Positions 15,459-22,319 of a DNA stretch of 32,974 nt are shown here, one piece after another; position 1 is the first letter of the stretch, and each line of letters starts with the position of its first letter. Source of the DNA: Candidatus Zhuqueibacterota bacterium (lineage in GTDB: Bacteria; Zhuqueibacterota; Zhuqueibacteria; Residuimicrobiales; Residuimicrobiaceae); the NCBI GenBank assembly GCA_963169875.1, contig CAUJEL010000194.1, positions 1 to 32,974 on the forward strand. Reading direction: 5' to 3'. A program made the position numbers and the translations under genes. The notes beneath the pieces are model-generated. The model saw nothing but the letters and a program-made list of their open reading frames with translations, made no database searches and was not told the origin of the DNA.

Positions 15459-16772
15459 TCACCCAGCCGCCGTCTCATCGCCTTTGTGCTTATCAGGCAC
15501 CCGGATCAGCAAAAACGCACCGATCAGCATGTTGAAAGCCAGCACCGCGATGGCAGCCTTGTATTTCACCACATTGCCATAGCTTGCCAGCGCAAAGGTG
15601 ATGGTGCTCCACAGCAGCGGTCCCAAAACAGCCGCAATTTTCCCCGACAACGCATACAATCCAAAAAACTCACCCAATTTTTCATGCGGCACCAACGAAA
15701 TCAGCAGCGGCCGCGCCGACGTCCAGGTGGAACCCATGAGCATGCCGATGACCATGCCAAACGACCAGAAGAGCGTGCGATTGTCCGTGCCCACCACACC
15801 CGCCAATGTCACCACCCAGAGAAAAATGACGCCCATCAGGGTCTTCTTGGGGCCGAAGTGGTCGGTGAGGATGCCGCACAACGCAGAGCCGATGACCGCC
15901 GAGGGGATAACGATGACGAAGAATTGACTCGTCTCCGCGCGGCTGAATCCGATCACCGCCTGGGTATAAATGCCCATGTAGATGATCACGGTTTCAATGC
16001 TGTCCTCATACAGCAGCTTGGCCAGCAGGAACCGCGGCAAGCCAGGATATTGTTTCGAATCGACCAGGGACTTGAAGGTCTTTTGGTAGGCGGCTTTGAG
16101 ACGCCATTTTTCGTCACTCCTGAGGGGTGAGTAAGGTTCGCGGACAAAGATGAAAATGGGGATGGCGAATAGCAGAAAAACCAGGGCCGTCGGAATGAAC
16201 GCCGCGGTGGTGCCGCCGGCTGTGATGCCCGGGATGGAGAATCCGTAAAAATTGCCCTCCACATAAAGCGCGGCCACCGCCAGGCCGATGATGGATCCCA
16301 AATACCCGACCGCCACGCCGTATCCGGAGACCCGGCCGATGGTGCGCGGTGTGCTCACAGCGGGCAGCAGGGCGTTATAAAAGACCAGACTGCCTTGATA
16401 ACTGTAATTGGCGATGATGAAGACGATCAACACCAGCGGCACCAGCAGTGCCAGATCCGTCAACTGGCCGCCGATCACCCCAAGGGCAGCGGTTCCGGCG
16501 ATGCAGAGAAAAGTGAACAGCCCGAGCAGGATCATTTTGCCGCCCCTGTGATCGGACCAGTGACCGAGCACGGGCATGGTCAACGCCACCAGAATCATGG
16601 AGAAGGAATTGGCGAAGGAGACGACGAAATCACTCTGACCGAGATTGATGATGATCCAGGTGCCGAAATAGAGCGAGACGACATTCATGGAATAGGCGGT
16701 GTTGGCCAAATCATAGAGAATCCAGGAGAGAGTGGCCTTAAAGTTGGGTTTAGCGCTGTCAGGTTTTTCCAT
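15459..16772 (-). CDS. MFS transporter, UMF1/Atg22-like family
   Basis: 437 residues with about 12 hydrophobic membrane segments. The opening WILYDLANTAYSMNVVSLYF is the hallmark of the UMF1 (Atg22-like) branch of the major facilitator superfamily, and the loop GHWSDHRGGK after helix 2 is the conserved MFS motif A. The second-half equivalent is GILTDHFGPKK. Family members export amino acids in yeast vacuoles; bacterial substrates are mostly unknown. It is the last gene of a five-gene minus-strand group and lies 31 bases after the Roadblock gene before it. No good ribosome binding site is seen at the ATG (GAGGAG is 14 bases away), so coupling to the upstream gene is possible. Confidence 0.88.
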   Translation of the reverse strand: MEKPDSAKPNFKATLSWILYDLANTAYSMNVVSLYFGTWIIINLGQSDFVVSFANSFSMILVALTMPVLGHWSDHRGGKMILLGLFTFLCIAGTAALGVIGGQLTDLALLVPLVLIVFIIANYSYQGSLVFYNALLPAVSTPRTIGRVSGYGVAVGYLGSIIGLAVAALYVEGNFYGFSIPGITAGGTTAAFIPTALVFLLFAIPIFIFVREPYSPLRSDEKWRLKAAYQKTFKSLVDSKQYPGLPRFLLAKLLYEDSIETVIIYMGIYTQAVIGFSRAETSQFFVIVIPSAVIGSALCGILTDHFGPKKTLMGVIFLWVVTLAGVVGTDNRTLFWSFGMVIGMLMGSTWTSARPLLISLVPHEKLGEFFGLYALSGKIAAVLGPLLWSTITFALASYGNVVKYKAAIAVLAFNMLIGAFLLIRVPDKHKGDETAAG

Positions 16773-16803
16773 ATTGAGTCGCCGGGCTCCTCGAGAGATG
16801 AAC

Positions 16804-17217
16804 TCAGGTTGTGGAAGATTGTTCGATGATACGACAGAGGCGGTTGGCGAGACCGCGATAGCTTCTCATGGCGGGGATGACCATGAGCAGGATGGCGGGT
16901 TGGGCAAAAACGGGCAAGAAACGAAAGACGAGCCGTTTGCCCTCCTGATCCTCGATGACGACTTCCTTGAGATCAGAGAGGCCGCTCATGCGCCGCACCA
17001 CCTTTTGCATTTTGGAAATCATGACCGAGAATTCGACGGCGTGGCCTTCCTTGAGCATGGACTCACTGTCGACGTGGGCGGCCAGCACCAATCCCTCCGG
17101 ATTGAAGAGATAGATGGCATCGTAGCCCCCCACTTGAACCAGTTCTTTCATCTCCCGCTCGATGTGGAGTTGAAAGGGCAGCGCTTCGGTGGGAACGTTG
17201 GAAAGAAAAGTGTCCAC
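16804..17217 (-). CDS. Roadblock/LC7 domain protein, distal copy
   Basis: 137 residues, starting at GTG 17217 with AGGGG 7 bases upstream. The single domain has the Roadblock/LC7 plan: an N-terminal helix (HIEREMKELVQ), a strand pair (DAIYLFNPEGLVLAA), a long helix (HAVEFSVMISKMQKVVRRM) and a closing strand (VVIEDQEGKRLVFRFL). Roadblock proteins form homodimers and bind small GTPases as activators or scaffolds, as MglB does for MglA. The gene lies only 15 bases behind an MglA-type GTPase gene, so a complex between the two products is the natural reading. It is weakly similar at best to the other Roadblock protein of the operon. Confidence 0.78.
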   Translation of the reverse strand: MDTFLSNVPTEALPFQLHIEREMKELVQVGGYDAIYLFNPEGLVLAAHVDSESMLKEGHAVEFSVMISKMQKVVRRMSGLSDLKEVVIEDQEGKRLVFRFLPVFAQPAILLMVIPAMRSYRGLANRLCRIIEQSSTT

Positions 17218-17232
17218 AACTGGCCCCTGAGG

Positions 17233-17805
17233 TTAAATTTTTGCCAACAACAGTTGTATGACGCCGCGCAGGGTTTCAAAAACCGCCACACCCTGTACAG
17301 CCACTGCTTCAAAATGAGGCACGCGAAGAAAATTGAGTTTCTGCTGCAGGAGCTCAACAGGATCTATGCCTGGCAGATCTCTTTTATTGTACTGAATCAC
17401 CCATGGGAACCTGGCCAGGGTATGATGCTGCTGGATGAGCTTCATCTCCAGATCCATCAAGGCATCGAGATTATCCTGCATGCGGAACGACTGGCTGTCG
17501 GCGACGAAGACCACGGCGTCGGCGCCGCGCAGGACGATTTTACGGCTGGCGGCATAGTACTGTTGACCGGGTATGGTATAGAGATGAAACCGCGGTTTTT
17601 TGCCTTTTATGGCGCCGAGATTCAACTCAAAAAAATCAAAATAGAGGGTACGCTCTTCCGGCGACTTTAGTACAACCAGACGGCCGCGCACCTGGGGATC
17701 GAGATGCGCGTGCAGGTACTCCAAATTGGTGGTTTTGCCACCCAGGCCAGGACCGTAGTAGACGATCTTGAAGACGATCTCCTGGCGAAACCAATCGACA
17801 TGCAT
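17233..17805 (-). CDS. MglA-type small GTPase
   Basis: 190 residues. MglA GTPases act as cytoplasmic polarity switches, cycling between GTP and GDP under Roadblock-family regulators. All G-box elements are readable: P-loop GPGLGGKT at 18-25, the switch I region around Arg52-Thr53 (PEERT), switch II TIPGQ at 77-81 (the MglA-style replacement of DxxG), YAASRKIVLRGADAVVFVAD after it, and NKRD at 140-143. KIVYYGPGLGGKTTNLEY is very close to the Myxococcus MglA pattern as I remember it. Roadblock genes lie on both sides in the same operon. No strong ribosome binding site precedes the ATG at 17805. In some lineages such proteins control motility or cell polarity; no motility gene is visible in this window. 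Confidence 0.93.
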   Translation of the reverse strand: MHVDWFRQEIVFKIVYYGPGLGGKTTNLEYLHAHLDPQVRGRLVVLKSPEERTLYFDFFELNLGAIKGKKPRFHLYTIPGQQYYAASRKIVLRGADAVVFVADSQSFRMQDNLDALMDLEMKLIQQHHTLARFPWVIQYNKRDLPGIDPVELLQQKLNFLRVPHFEAVAVQGVAVFETLRGVIQLLLAKI

Positions 17806-17880
17806 AGATAAGAAGCCAAGGTATGAGTGGGACGGTCCGGTGGCGTGCGTAAAAAGGACCGGTTCTTGAAACTCTGTGAC

Positions 17881-18393
17881 TTATTTGGGCCGCAAACTGC
17901 GCTCGAGCTGTTTGGATAACAGATCCCGGAATTCGAAATCGAGAAATTTCTGGGTCTGTTCGCTCTCCTGGCTGAGTTCGTGGATGTGCTGGCCGATTTT
18001 TTCCACGGCATAATGGGAGAGGACGCGAATGATGCCGAGCGCCACGCGGGTTTCATAGACCACGAGCAGAAAATAATCCTCACTCACGGTACAAAGATAG
18101 ATGCTGCGTGAGGTTCCCTCGTGATAGATGAATTTGAAACGGCCGTCATGACCGATGATGGAGGCCATTTCCGCGGTCGCGGCAAAATCACCGGCAGCCA
18201 GGGCGGTGAGCGCGGACAGGTCTAAACTCTCCGCATCGCCACGGCTGACCACAGGATACCCATTCATATCCGCAAAAATAGCCAGCTGCGCCTGCGAGCG
18301 CTGGAGAAATTCATCCAAAATCTGCGTCACATGGTGATAGGAGGTTTCAGAAAAAACCATTCTCTTGCCGTTTTTACGCTGTTGCACTTCCAT
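17881..18393 (-). CDS. Roadblock/LC7 domain protein, proximal copy
   Basis: 170 residues from ATG 18393; an internal ATG at 18360 is an alternative and neither has a strong ribosome binding site. The Roadblock/LC7 core spans about 20-125: LAIFADMNGYPVVSRGDAE, the helix DLSALTALAAGDFAATAEMA, then FKFIYHEGTSRSIYLCTV and the strand FLLVVYETRVALGIIRVL. A C-terminal helical extension (about 130-170, rich in Glu, Gln and Lys) goes beyond the usual 120 residues. It precedes the MglA-type GTPase gene by 75 bases and follows the phosphoesterase gene by 20 bases. It probably regulates or scaffolds the GTPase. Confidence 0.85.
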   Translation of the reverse strand: MEVQQRKNGKRMVFSETSYHHVTQILDEFLQRSQAQLAIFADMNGYPVVSRGDAESLDLSALTALAAGDFAATAEMASIIGHDGRFKFIYHEGTSRSIYLCTVSEDYFLLVVYETRVALGIIRVLSHYAVEKIGQHIHELSQESEQTQKFLDFEFRDLLSKQLERSLRPK

Positions 18394-18413
18394 AGAAGCA
18401 GTTCCATGTTCAA

Positions 18414-19142
18414 TTATTCACCAAACTGCAATCGCCTGATCAGGAATTCGGGCAAGTCATTATCTTGCATAAGTTTCTGGGTGCGCGTGAAATCATACGC
18501 GACCCGCCGTATCTCCACCACCCTTTCCCCGCTGTCATAAAGCGCATAACTGGCGTCCGGAACGCCATCCCGCGGCTGGCCGACGCTGCCAACGTTGATA
18601 ATATAACGATGTCCCTCTTCCAGTTCAATCCGCTCCCGCTGGTAGTGTTTGATCTTATTATCTTCTTTCTGATCAAAAACTATACCGCGGTGCGAATGCC
18701 CGATAAAACAAATATCATGCTGCAGGCTGCGTAAATGCAATCTTGCATCATAAATATTGAGTATATATGGCCAGTCCAACGGAGATCGCGGTCCGCCATG
18801 AACAAAAAAAGCATCACCCAGTGCCACATAGGGCTTGTAGGTCGCAATAATTTCGCGCGCCTCCGGACTTGTAACTGTCGACTGCCAGCGGAGGGCTTGA
18901 CGCGCATAGCTGTTAAAGTCGCGTATGTCCGTGCGGCCGAGAAGCGCATCGTCGTGATTGCCCAGGATGACGTTAGAAGCCGCGTCCGCCACAAGCTGCA
19001 CACATTCATTGGGGAGAGGCCCATACCCCACCACATCCCCCAGCGATATGAGCGCCTCATATCGTTCGTGTTCAAGCGCTCGCAAAACCTGCTGCAGTGC
19101 TTCCAGGTTTGCGTGCACATCAGAGAGGATGGCAATCCGCAT
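18414..19142 (-). CDS. Calcineurin-like metallophosphoesterase
   Basis: 242 residues from ATG 19142 (GGGGA 7 bases upstream). A longer frame to 19175 would overlap the promoter and is rejected. All metal-binding motifs of the family are present: SDVHANLEAL at the N-terminus (DxH), GDVVGYGP (GDxxxxG), GNHDD (GNHD), VHGGPRSPL and GHSHRG (GHxH). The size and motif spacing fit the YfcE/ApaH-related group (COG0639-like), which hydrolyses phosphodiesters or phosphoproteins with two metal ions in the cytoplasm. The true substrate is unknown. It is the first gene of the operon that continues with the Roadblock and GTPase genes, so a role in the same signalling circuit is possible but unproven. Confidence 0.9.
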   Translation of the reverse strand: MRIAILSDVHANLEALQQVLRALEHERYEALISLGDVVGYGPLPNECVQLVADAASNVILGNHDDALLGRTDIRDFNSYARQALRWQSTVTSPEAREIIATYKPYVALGDAFFVHGGPRSPLDWPYILNIYDARLHLRSLQHDICFIGHSHRGIVFDQKEDNKIKHYQRERIELEEGHRYIINVGSVGQPRDGVPDASYALYDSGERVVEIRRVAYDFTRTQKLMQDNDLPEFLIRRLQFGE

Positions 19143-19165
19143 GCATATTCCCCAGTAATTAGTAG

Positions 19166-19194
19166 AATATACCATTTACATGCGCGTGAATCAA
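19166..19194 (-). promoter_or_regulatory. Sigma-70-type promoter of the phosphoesterase/GTPase operon
   Basis: On the minus strand TTGATT (19189-19194) and TATATT (19166-19171) are separated by exactly 17 bases. The -10 box ends 23 bases before the start codon at 19142. This is the best promoter match in the window. Confidence 0.7.
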
Positions 19195-19313
19195 GCATAT
19201 TTTTTGATTTTTATTGCTTCTTTGCCGGGAGTGTGTTAGATTGTTGAGGACCGGCAGCAGCTCTCCCGGTCCTGAATAAATGCAATCCTGGCAATCATTG
19301 AAGGAGATACATT

Positions 19314-19835
19314 ATGTCCCCTGATGTCCAGCGTCTGGCGGAATCCATCCGCATGTCCATCGATCTCGAGAAAAAAGGCCGCGCCTTTTATCTCGAGGCA
19401 GCCGCAAAAAGCGTCAACGAAACCGGCAAGGCCATCTTCACCCGCCTGGCGGACGAAGAGGCGCTGCACCTGCTCACCTTCGAACGCATGCTCGACAGCT
19501 CGGAAAAGTTGTCAAATTGGCGTGAATGGGTCAAAACCTACCCGCAGCATCCGCCCATTCCCATATTTGAGAACAACCCGGCCAAATCCTCCAGGAAGGC
19601 AACCGCGGACGAACTGCAGGCCCTTCGCATTGCCATGCGTCAGGAGAGCGAAGCCATGCATTATTATGGCAGTATCGCGGAAATGGCCGAAGACGAGGGC
19701 GTCCGCAAAATATTCGACTTTGTACGCCAGCAGGAAATATATCATTATGATCTGCTCCAGGCAGAATACGATGCCATCACGCAATCCGGTTTCTGGTTTG
19801 ACACCCCGGAATTTCGCATGGACGGCAAGTTCTGA
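19314..19835 (+). CDS. Rubrerythrin-like diiron protein (ferritin-like fold)
   Basis: 173 residues; GGAG lies 8 bases before the ATG at 19314. A four-helix bundle with the paired metal ligands of rubrerythrins: Glu19 in the first helix, Glu49-x-x-His52 in the second, Glu113 (or Glu111) in the third, and Glu141-x-x-His144 in the fourth. The C-terminal rubredoxin domain of classical rubrerythrins is absent: no CxxC pair is present and the protein ends soon after helix four. Such proteins reduce peroxide or handle iron in the cytoplasm of anaerobes and microaerophiles. Electrons would have to come from a separate partner. It is transcribed alone, divergent from the phosphoesterase operon and ending at a strong terminator. 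Confidence 0.88.
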   Translation: MSPDVQRLAESIRMSIDLEKKGRAFYLEAAAKSVNETGKAIFTRLADEEALHLLTFERMLDSSEKLSNWREWVKTYPQHPPIPIFENNPAKSSRKATADELQALRIAMRQESEAMHYYGSIAEMAEDEGVRKIFDFVRQQEIYHYDLLQAEYDAITQSGFWFDTPEFRMDGKF

Positions 19836-19857
19836 CAAAAGCAAATCTCTGTTATGC

Positions 19858-19897
19858 AAAAAAGGGCTGTTACAATATGGTAGCAGCCCTTTTTTTT
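19858..19897 (+). terminator. Bidirectional terminator between converging genes
   Basis: AGGGCTGTTAC pairs with GTAGCAGCCCT over 11 bp with one G-U pair and a 6-base loop (19874-19879). Seven to eight T follow on the plus strand, and a run of six A precedes the stem, serving as the T run for the minus strand. It serves both the rubrerythrin-like gene and the converging terC gene. Confidence 0.9.
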
Positions 19898-19930
19898 ATC
19901 AAGCCTGGAAATCAGCCCTCCGGTGATCCG

Positions 19931-20671
19931 TCAGTCGTCCAATTTTTTATGCAGATGCACCGGCCGCACCTGTTTGTCGCGCAGACGGATGTTGAGCATC
20001 TCGACAACGACGGAAAAAGCCATGGCGAAATAGACATAGCCCTTGGGAATATGAAAACCCAGGCTTTCCGCCGACAGATTTACGCCGATAAGTATGAGAA
20101 AGCTCAAGGCGAGCATTTTTACAGTTGGATGCTTGTCGACGAAACGTCCGATGGCCTCGGCCGACGCCATCATGACGATCACCGCAAGAATGATGGCGAG
20201 AATCATCACCGGTACATCATTGGCCAATCCCACGGCTGTGATCACCGAATCCAGTGAAAATACAATATCGATGACGCTGATGAGGGCGATGACGCTCCAG
20301 AAACTGGCGGCCGTGTGCCCGGATTCCTTATCCTGTGGCCCTTCCAATGATTCATGAATCTCGCGCGTGCTCTTGGCGATGAGGAAGAGCCCCCCCACGA
20401 AAAGGATGATATCCCTGCCCGAAAAAGCATGATGGAACAGGGTGAACAGGGTGGTGTTGAGGCGCATGATCCAGGTGATGGAGAGCAGCAGCAGGATGCG
20501 CATGATCATCGCCAGGCCGAGCCCCACGAGGCGGGCGCGGCTGCGCTGCTCTTCCGGCAAACGGCCCACCAATATGGAGATGAAGATGATATTGTCAATG
20601 CCAAGAACGATTTCCAGCGACGTCAGAGTCACCAGGGCGATCCACGCCTGAGGATCAGAAAGCCAGCTCAT
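19931..20671 (-). CDS. TerC family membrane protein
   Basis: 246 residues with seven or so membrane helices. The TerC signature is present twice: LEIVLGIDNIIFIS near the N-terminus and VIDIVFSLDSVITA in the second half, each with the acidic residue used for metal binding. TerC-family proteins (Alx, MeeF and MeeY in other bacteria) move Mn2+ out of the cytoplasm, in part to load exported enzymes with metal; older names refer to tellurite resistance. The next gene upstream in the same direction is mntP, also a Mn2+ exporter family, supporting a manganese role. AAGGA lies 12 bases before the start, a little far. A dispersed repeat separates the two genes. Confidence 0.93.
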   Translation of the reverse strand: MSWLSDPQAWIALVTLTSLEIVLGIDNIIFISILVGRLPEEQRSRARLVGLGLAMIMRILLLLSITWIMRLNTTLFTLFHHAFSGRDIILFVGGLFLIAKSTREIHESLEGPQDKESGHTAASFWSVIALISVIDIVFSLDSVITAVGLANDVPVMILAIILAVIVMMASAEAIGRFVDKHPTVKMLALSFLILIGVNLSAESLGFHIPKGYVYFAMAFSVVVEMLNIRLRDKQVRPVHLHKKLDD

Positions 20672-20708
20672 AAGTATCTTATTCCTTTCAAGTCACTTTA
20701 CCTGAATT

Positions 20709-20849
20709 ATTCACCGCCGAGAACGCAGAGACGCGCAAAGAAAAGAAAAACATAAGAATAGCGTCGGCAGCAACTTTTATGACTGAGATGAAATACAAAT
20801 TATAAATTTATTGATAATCCCAATAAAAACAGCTCGGCGGTTTATGAAT
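20709..20849. repeat. Dispersed non-coding repeat, copy 1 (141 bp)
   Basis: Begins ATTCACCGCCGAG and ends CTCGGCGGTTTATGAAT, so the ends are imperfect inverted repeats with four extra bases on the right. The interior is AT-rich and contains AACATAA and ATGACTGAGAT. A second copy lies at 21503-21661 in the same orientation and matches along its whole length. No coding potential is seen. It fills most of the gap between terC and mntP. Confidence 0.8.
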
Positions 20850-20884
20850 TGAACAGGTTTATTCTATATGATTTCCATTTGCCA

Positions 20885-21448
20885 TCACCCCTGCAGCAGG
20901 TGTTGCAACAGTATTTTCAAACCAATGGCGATCAGAATGATCCCGCCCAGGACCTCGACGAATTTTCCCGCCGCGGCGCTGGCATGCTTGCCGGCATAGA
21001 CCCCGGCGCCGGAGATCAGAAACGTAGTGACGCCGATGATCAAAACAGCCGGGAACAACGGCACGCCCAGCATCGCAAAAGAGAGTCCCACGGCCAACGC
21101 ATCGATGCTCGTCGCCACGGACAGCAGTAAAAGCACTTTGTTCTGCGATGGATCCAACGGTTTTTCATTTTTATGATCCGCAACGGCTTCATGGATCATT
21201 TTCGCGCCCACGGCGCCCAGCAAAATGAAGGCGATCCAATGGTCAACCGGGACAATATACTGCCGCACCGTAGTGCCGGCCAGCCAGCCCAGGATGGGCA
21301 TCACCGCCTGAAACAATCCAAAAAATAAACCGATCTTGATGCCATGCGAGGCATTGACATCAGGAATCACCAGTCCGCTGGAGATCGATACCGCCAGTGC
21401 ATCCATCGATAATCCGACGGCAATGATGATAATGGTCAAAAGTTCCAT
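20885..21448 (-). CDS. mntP: Manganese efflux pump MntP
   Basis: 187 residues, the usual MntP length, with six membrane helices arranged as two related halves. Each half carries the family motif with its Asp: LSMDALAVS (Asp16) and TSIDALAVG (near 115). MntP exports Mn2+ across the inner membrane and protects against manganese excess. In Escherichia coli mntP is controlled by a yybP-ykoY riboswitch and MntR; no such riboswitch could be seen upstream here. No ribosome binding site is recognisable before ATG 21448. Dispersed repeats lie immediately on both sides of the gene, so it sits as an isolated cassette between them. Confidence 0.94.
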   Translation of the reverse strand: MELLTIIIIAVGLSMDALAVSISSGLVIPDVNASHGIKIGLFFGLFQAVMPILGWLAGTTVRQYIVPVDHWIAFILLGAVGAKMIHEAVADHKNEKPLDPSQNKVLLLLSVATSIDALAVGLSFAMLGVPLFPAVLIIGVTTFLISGAGVYAGKHASAAAGKFVEVLGGIILIAIGLKILLQHLLQG

Positions 21449-21502
21449 AGCATTAATCTGGATTATTCATAAATAATTTATTAACAGTAATTAAACTGAA
21501 AT

Positions 21503-21661
21503 ATTCACCGCCAAGGACGCAGAGGAACGCAAAGAAATAATAAACATAAAGATGGCATTGATAACAACTTAAATGACTGAGATCAAAATCAAATCAAAAA
21601 ATTTTCGATAATTATAATAAACATTGCTCGGCGGCCTCGGCGCGCTCGGCGATTTATGAAT
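21503..21661. repeat. Dispersed non-coding repeat, copy 2 (159 bp)
   Basis: Same orientation and same ends as copy 1: ATTCACCGCC(A)AG at the left, GCTCGGCG...TTTATGAAT at the right. Near the right end an extra GC-rich stretch of about 17 bases repeats the CTCGGCG word. It lies between the rhomboid gene stop and the mntP start, and probably contributes the mntP leader. Confidence 0.8.
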
Positions 21662-21669
21662 AGATCAGG

Positions 21670-22308
21670 TTAACGTTTTTGATAAGCCCGCATCATCACC
21701 AATCCAGCGATGAATCCGCCAACATGGGCCAGCCATGCTACCCCGCCGCCGCTGCTGGAGGCGAAAAAGGCGCTGCTCAACTGCATGACGAACCAGAAGC
21801 CCAAAACCAGTGCCGCAGGAATGGCGAACACGCGCCAGATCCAGATGAACAGAGGCACCAGGACCATCACCCGGGCATGGGGAAATTTGAGCGCATAGGC
21901 GCCCAAGACGCCGGAGATGGCACCGCTGGCACCGATCATGGGGATGGCGGAATCCATCGCAAAAACATAGTGACTGGCAAAAGCCAGTATGCCGCACAAC
22001 ACATAGAAAATCAAAAAGCGCACAGAGCCAAACACCGACTCGATGTTGTCCCCAAATATATAAAGATAGAGCATATTTCCGGCAAGATGCAGAAACCCGC
22101 CATGCAGGAACATGGAAGTGATGATGGTATGCCAGTCCTGTCCACTGCTGATGCTCAATGGTATGGCGCCATAAAGCATCACCATCTCCGTCGCCTGTAT
22201 CGTGGGCAAAAAGATCTGATAAACATAGACCGCGCAATTAATCCCGATCAGAATCAGGGTCACGACCGGAAAGTGGTGCCGGGGATTGTCATCACGTAAT
22301 GGAATCAT
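21670..22308 (-). CDS. Rhomboid family intramembrane serine protease
   Basis: 212 residues with six membrane segments. Rhomboids cut membrane proteins inside the bilayer with a Ser-His dyad. The catalytic Ser128 lies in GASGAISG and His195 in AHVGGF. The supporting HxxGNM segment (HLAGNM, Asn78) that builds the oxyanion site is also present, as is FLHGGFLHL in front of it. The opening PLRDDNPRHHFP is typical of a common bacterial branch. The start codon lies 11 bases after the stop of the M23 peptidase gene, so it is probably co-transcribed. Its substrate is unknown. It is the last gene of the minus-strand run that begins with DNA polymerase IV. Confidence 0.95.
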   Translation of the reverse strand: MIPLRDDNPRHHFPVVTLILIGINCAVYVYQIFLPTIQATEMVMLYGAIPLSISSGQDWHTIITSMFLHGGFLHLAGNMLYLYIFGDNIESVFGSVRFLIFYVLCGILAFASHYVFAMDSAIPMIGASGAISGVLGAYALKFPHARVMVLVPLFIWIWRVFAIPAALVLGFWFVMQLSSAFFASSSGGGVAWLAHVGGFIAGLVMMRAYQKR

Positions 22309-22319
22309 ACAGCATCTCT

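Noticed and set aside
21449-21669. yybP-ykoY manganese riboswitch upstream of mntP
   Set aside because: I looked for its conserved GGGGAGUAG-type core on the minus strand and found only the dispersed repeat and AT-rich DNA.
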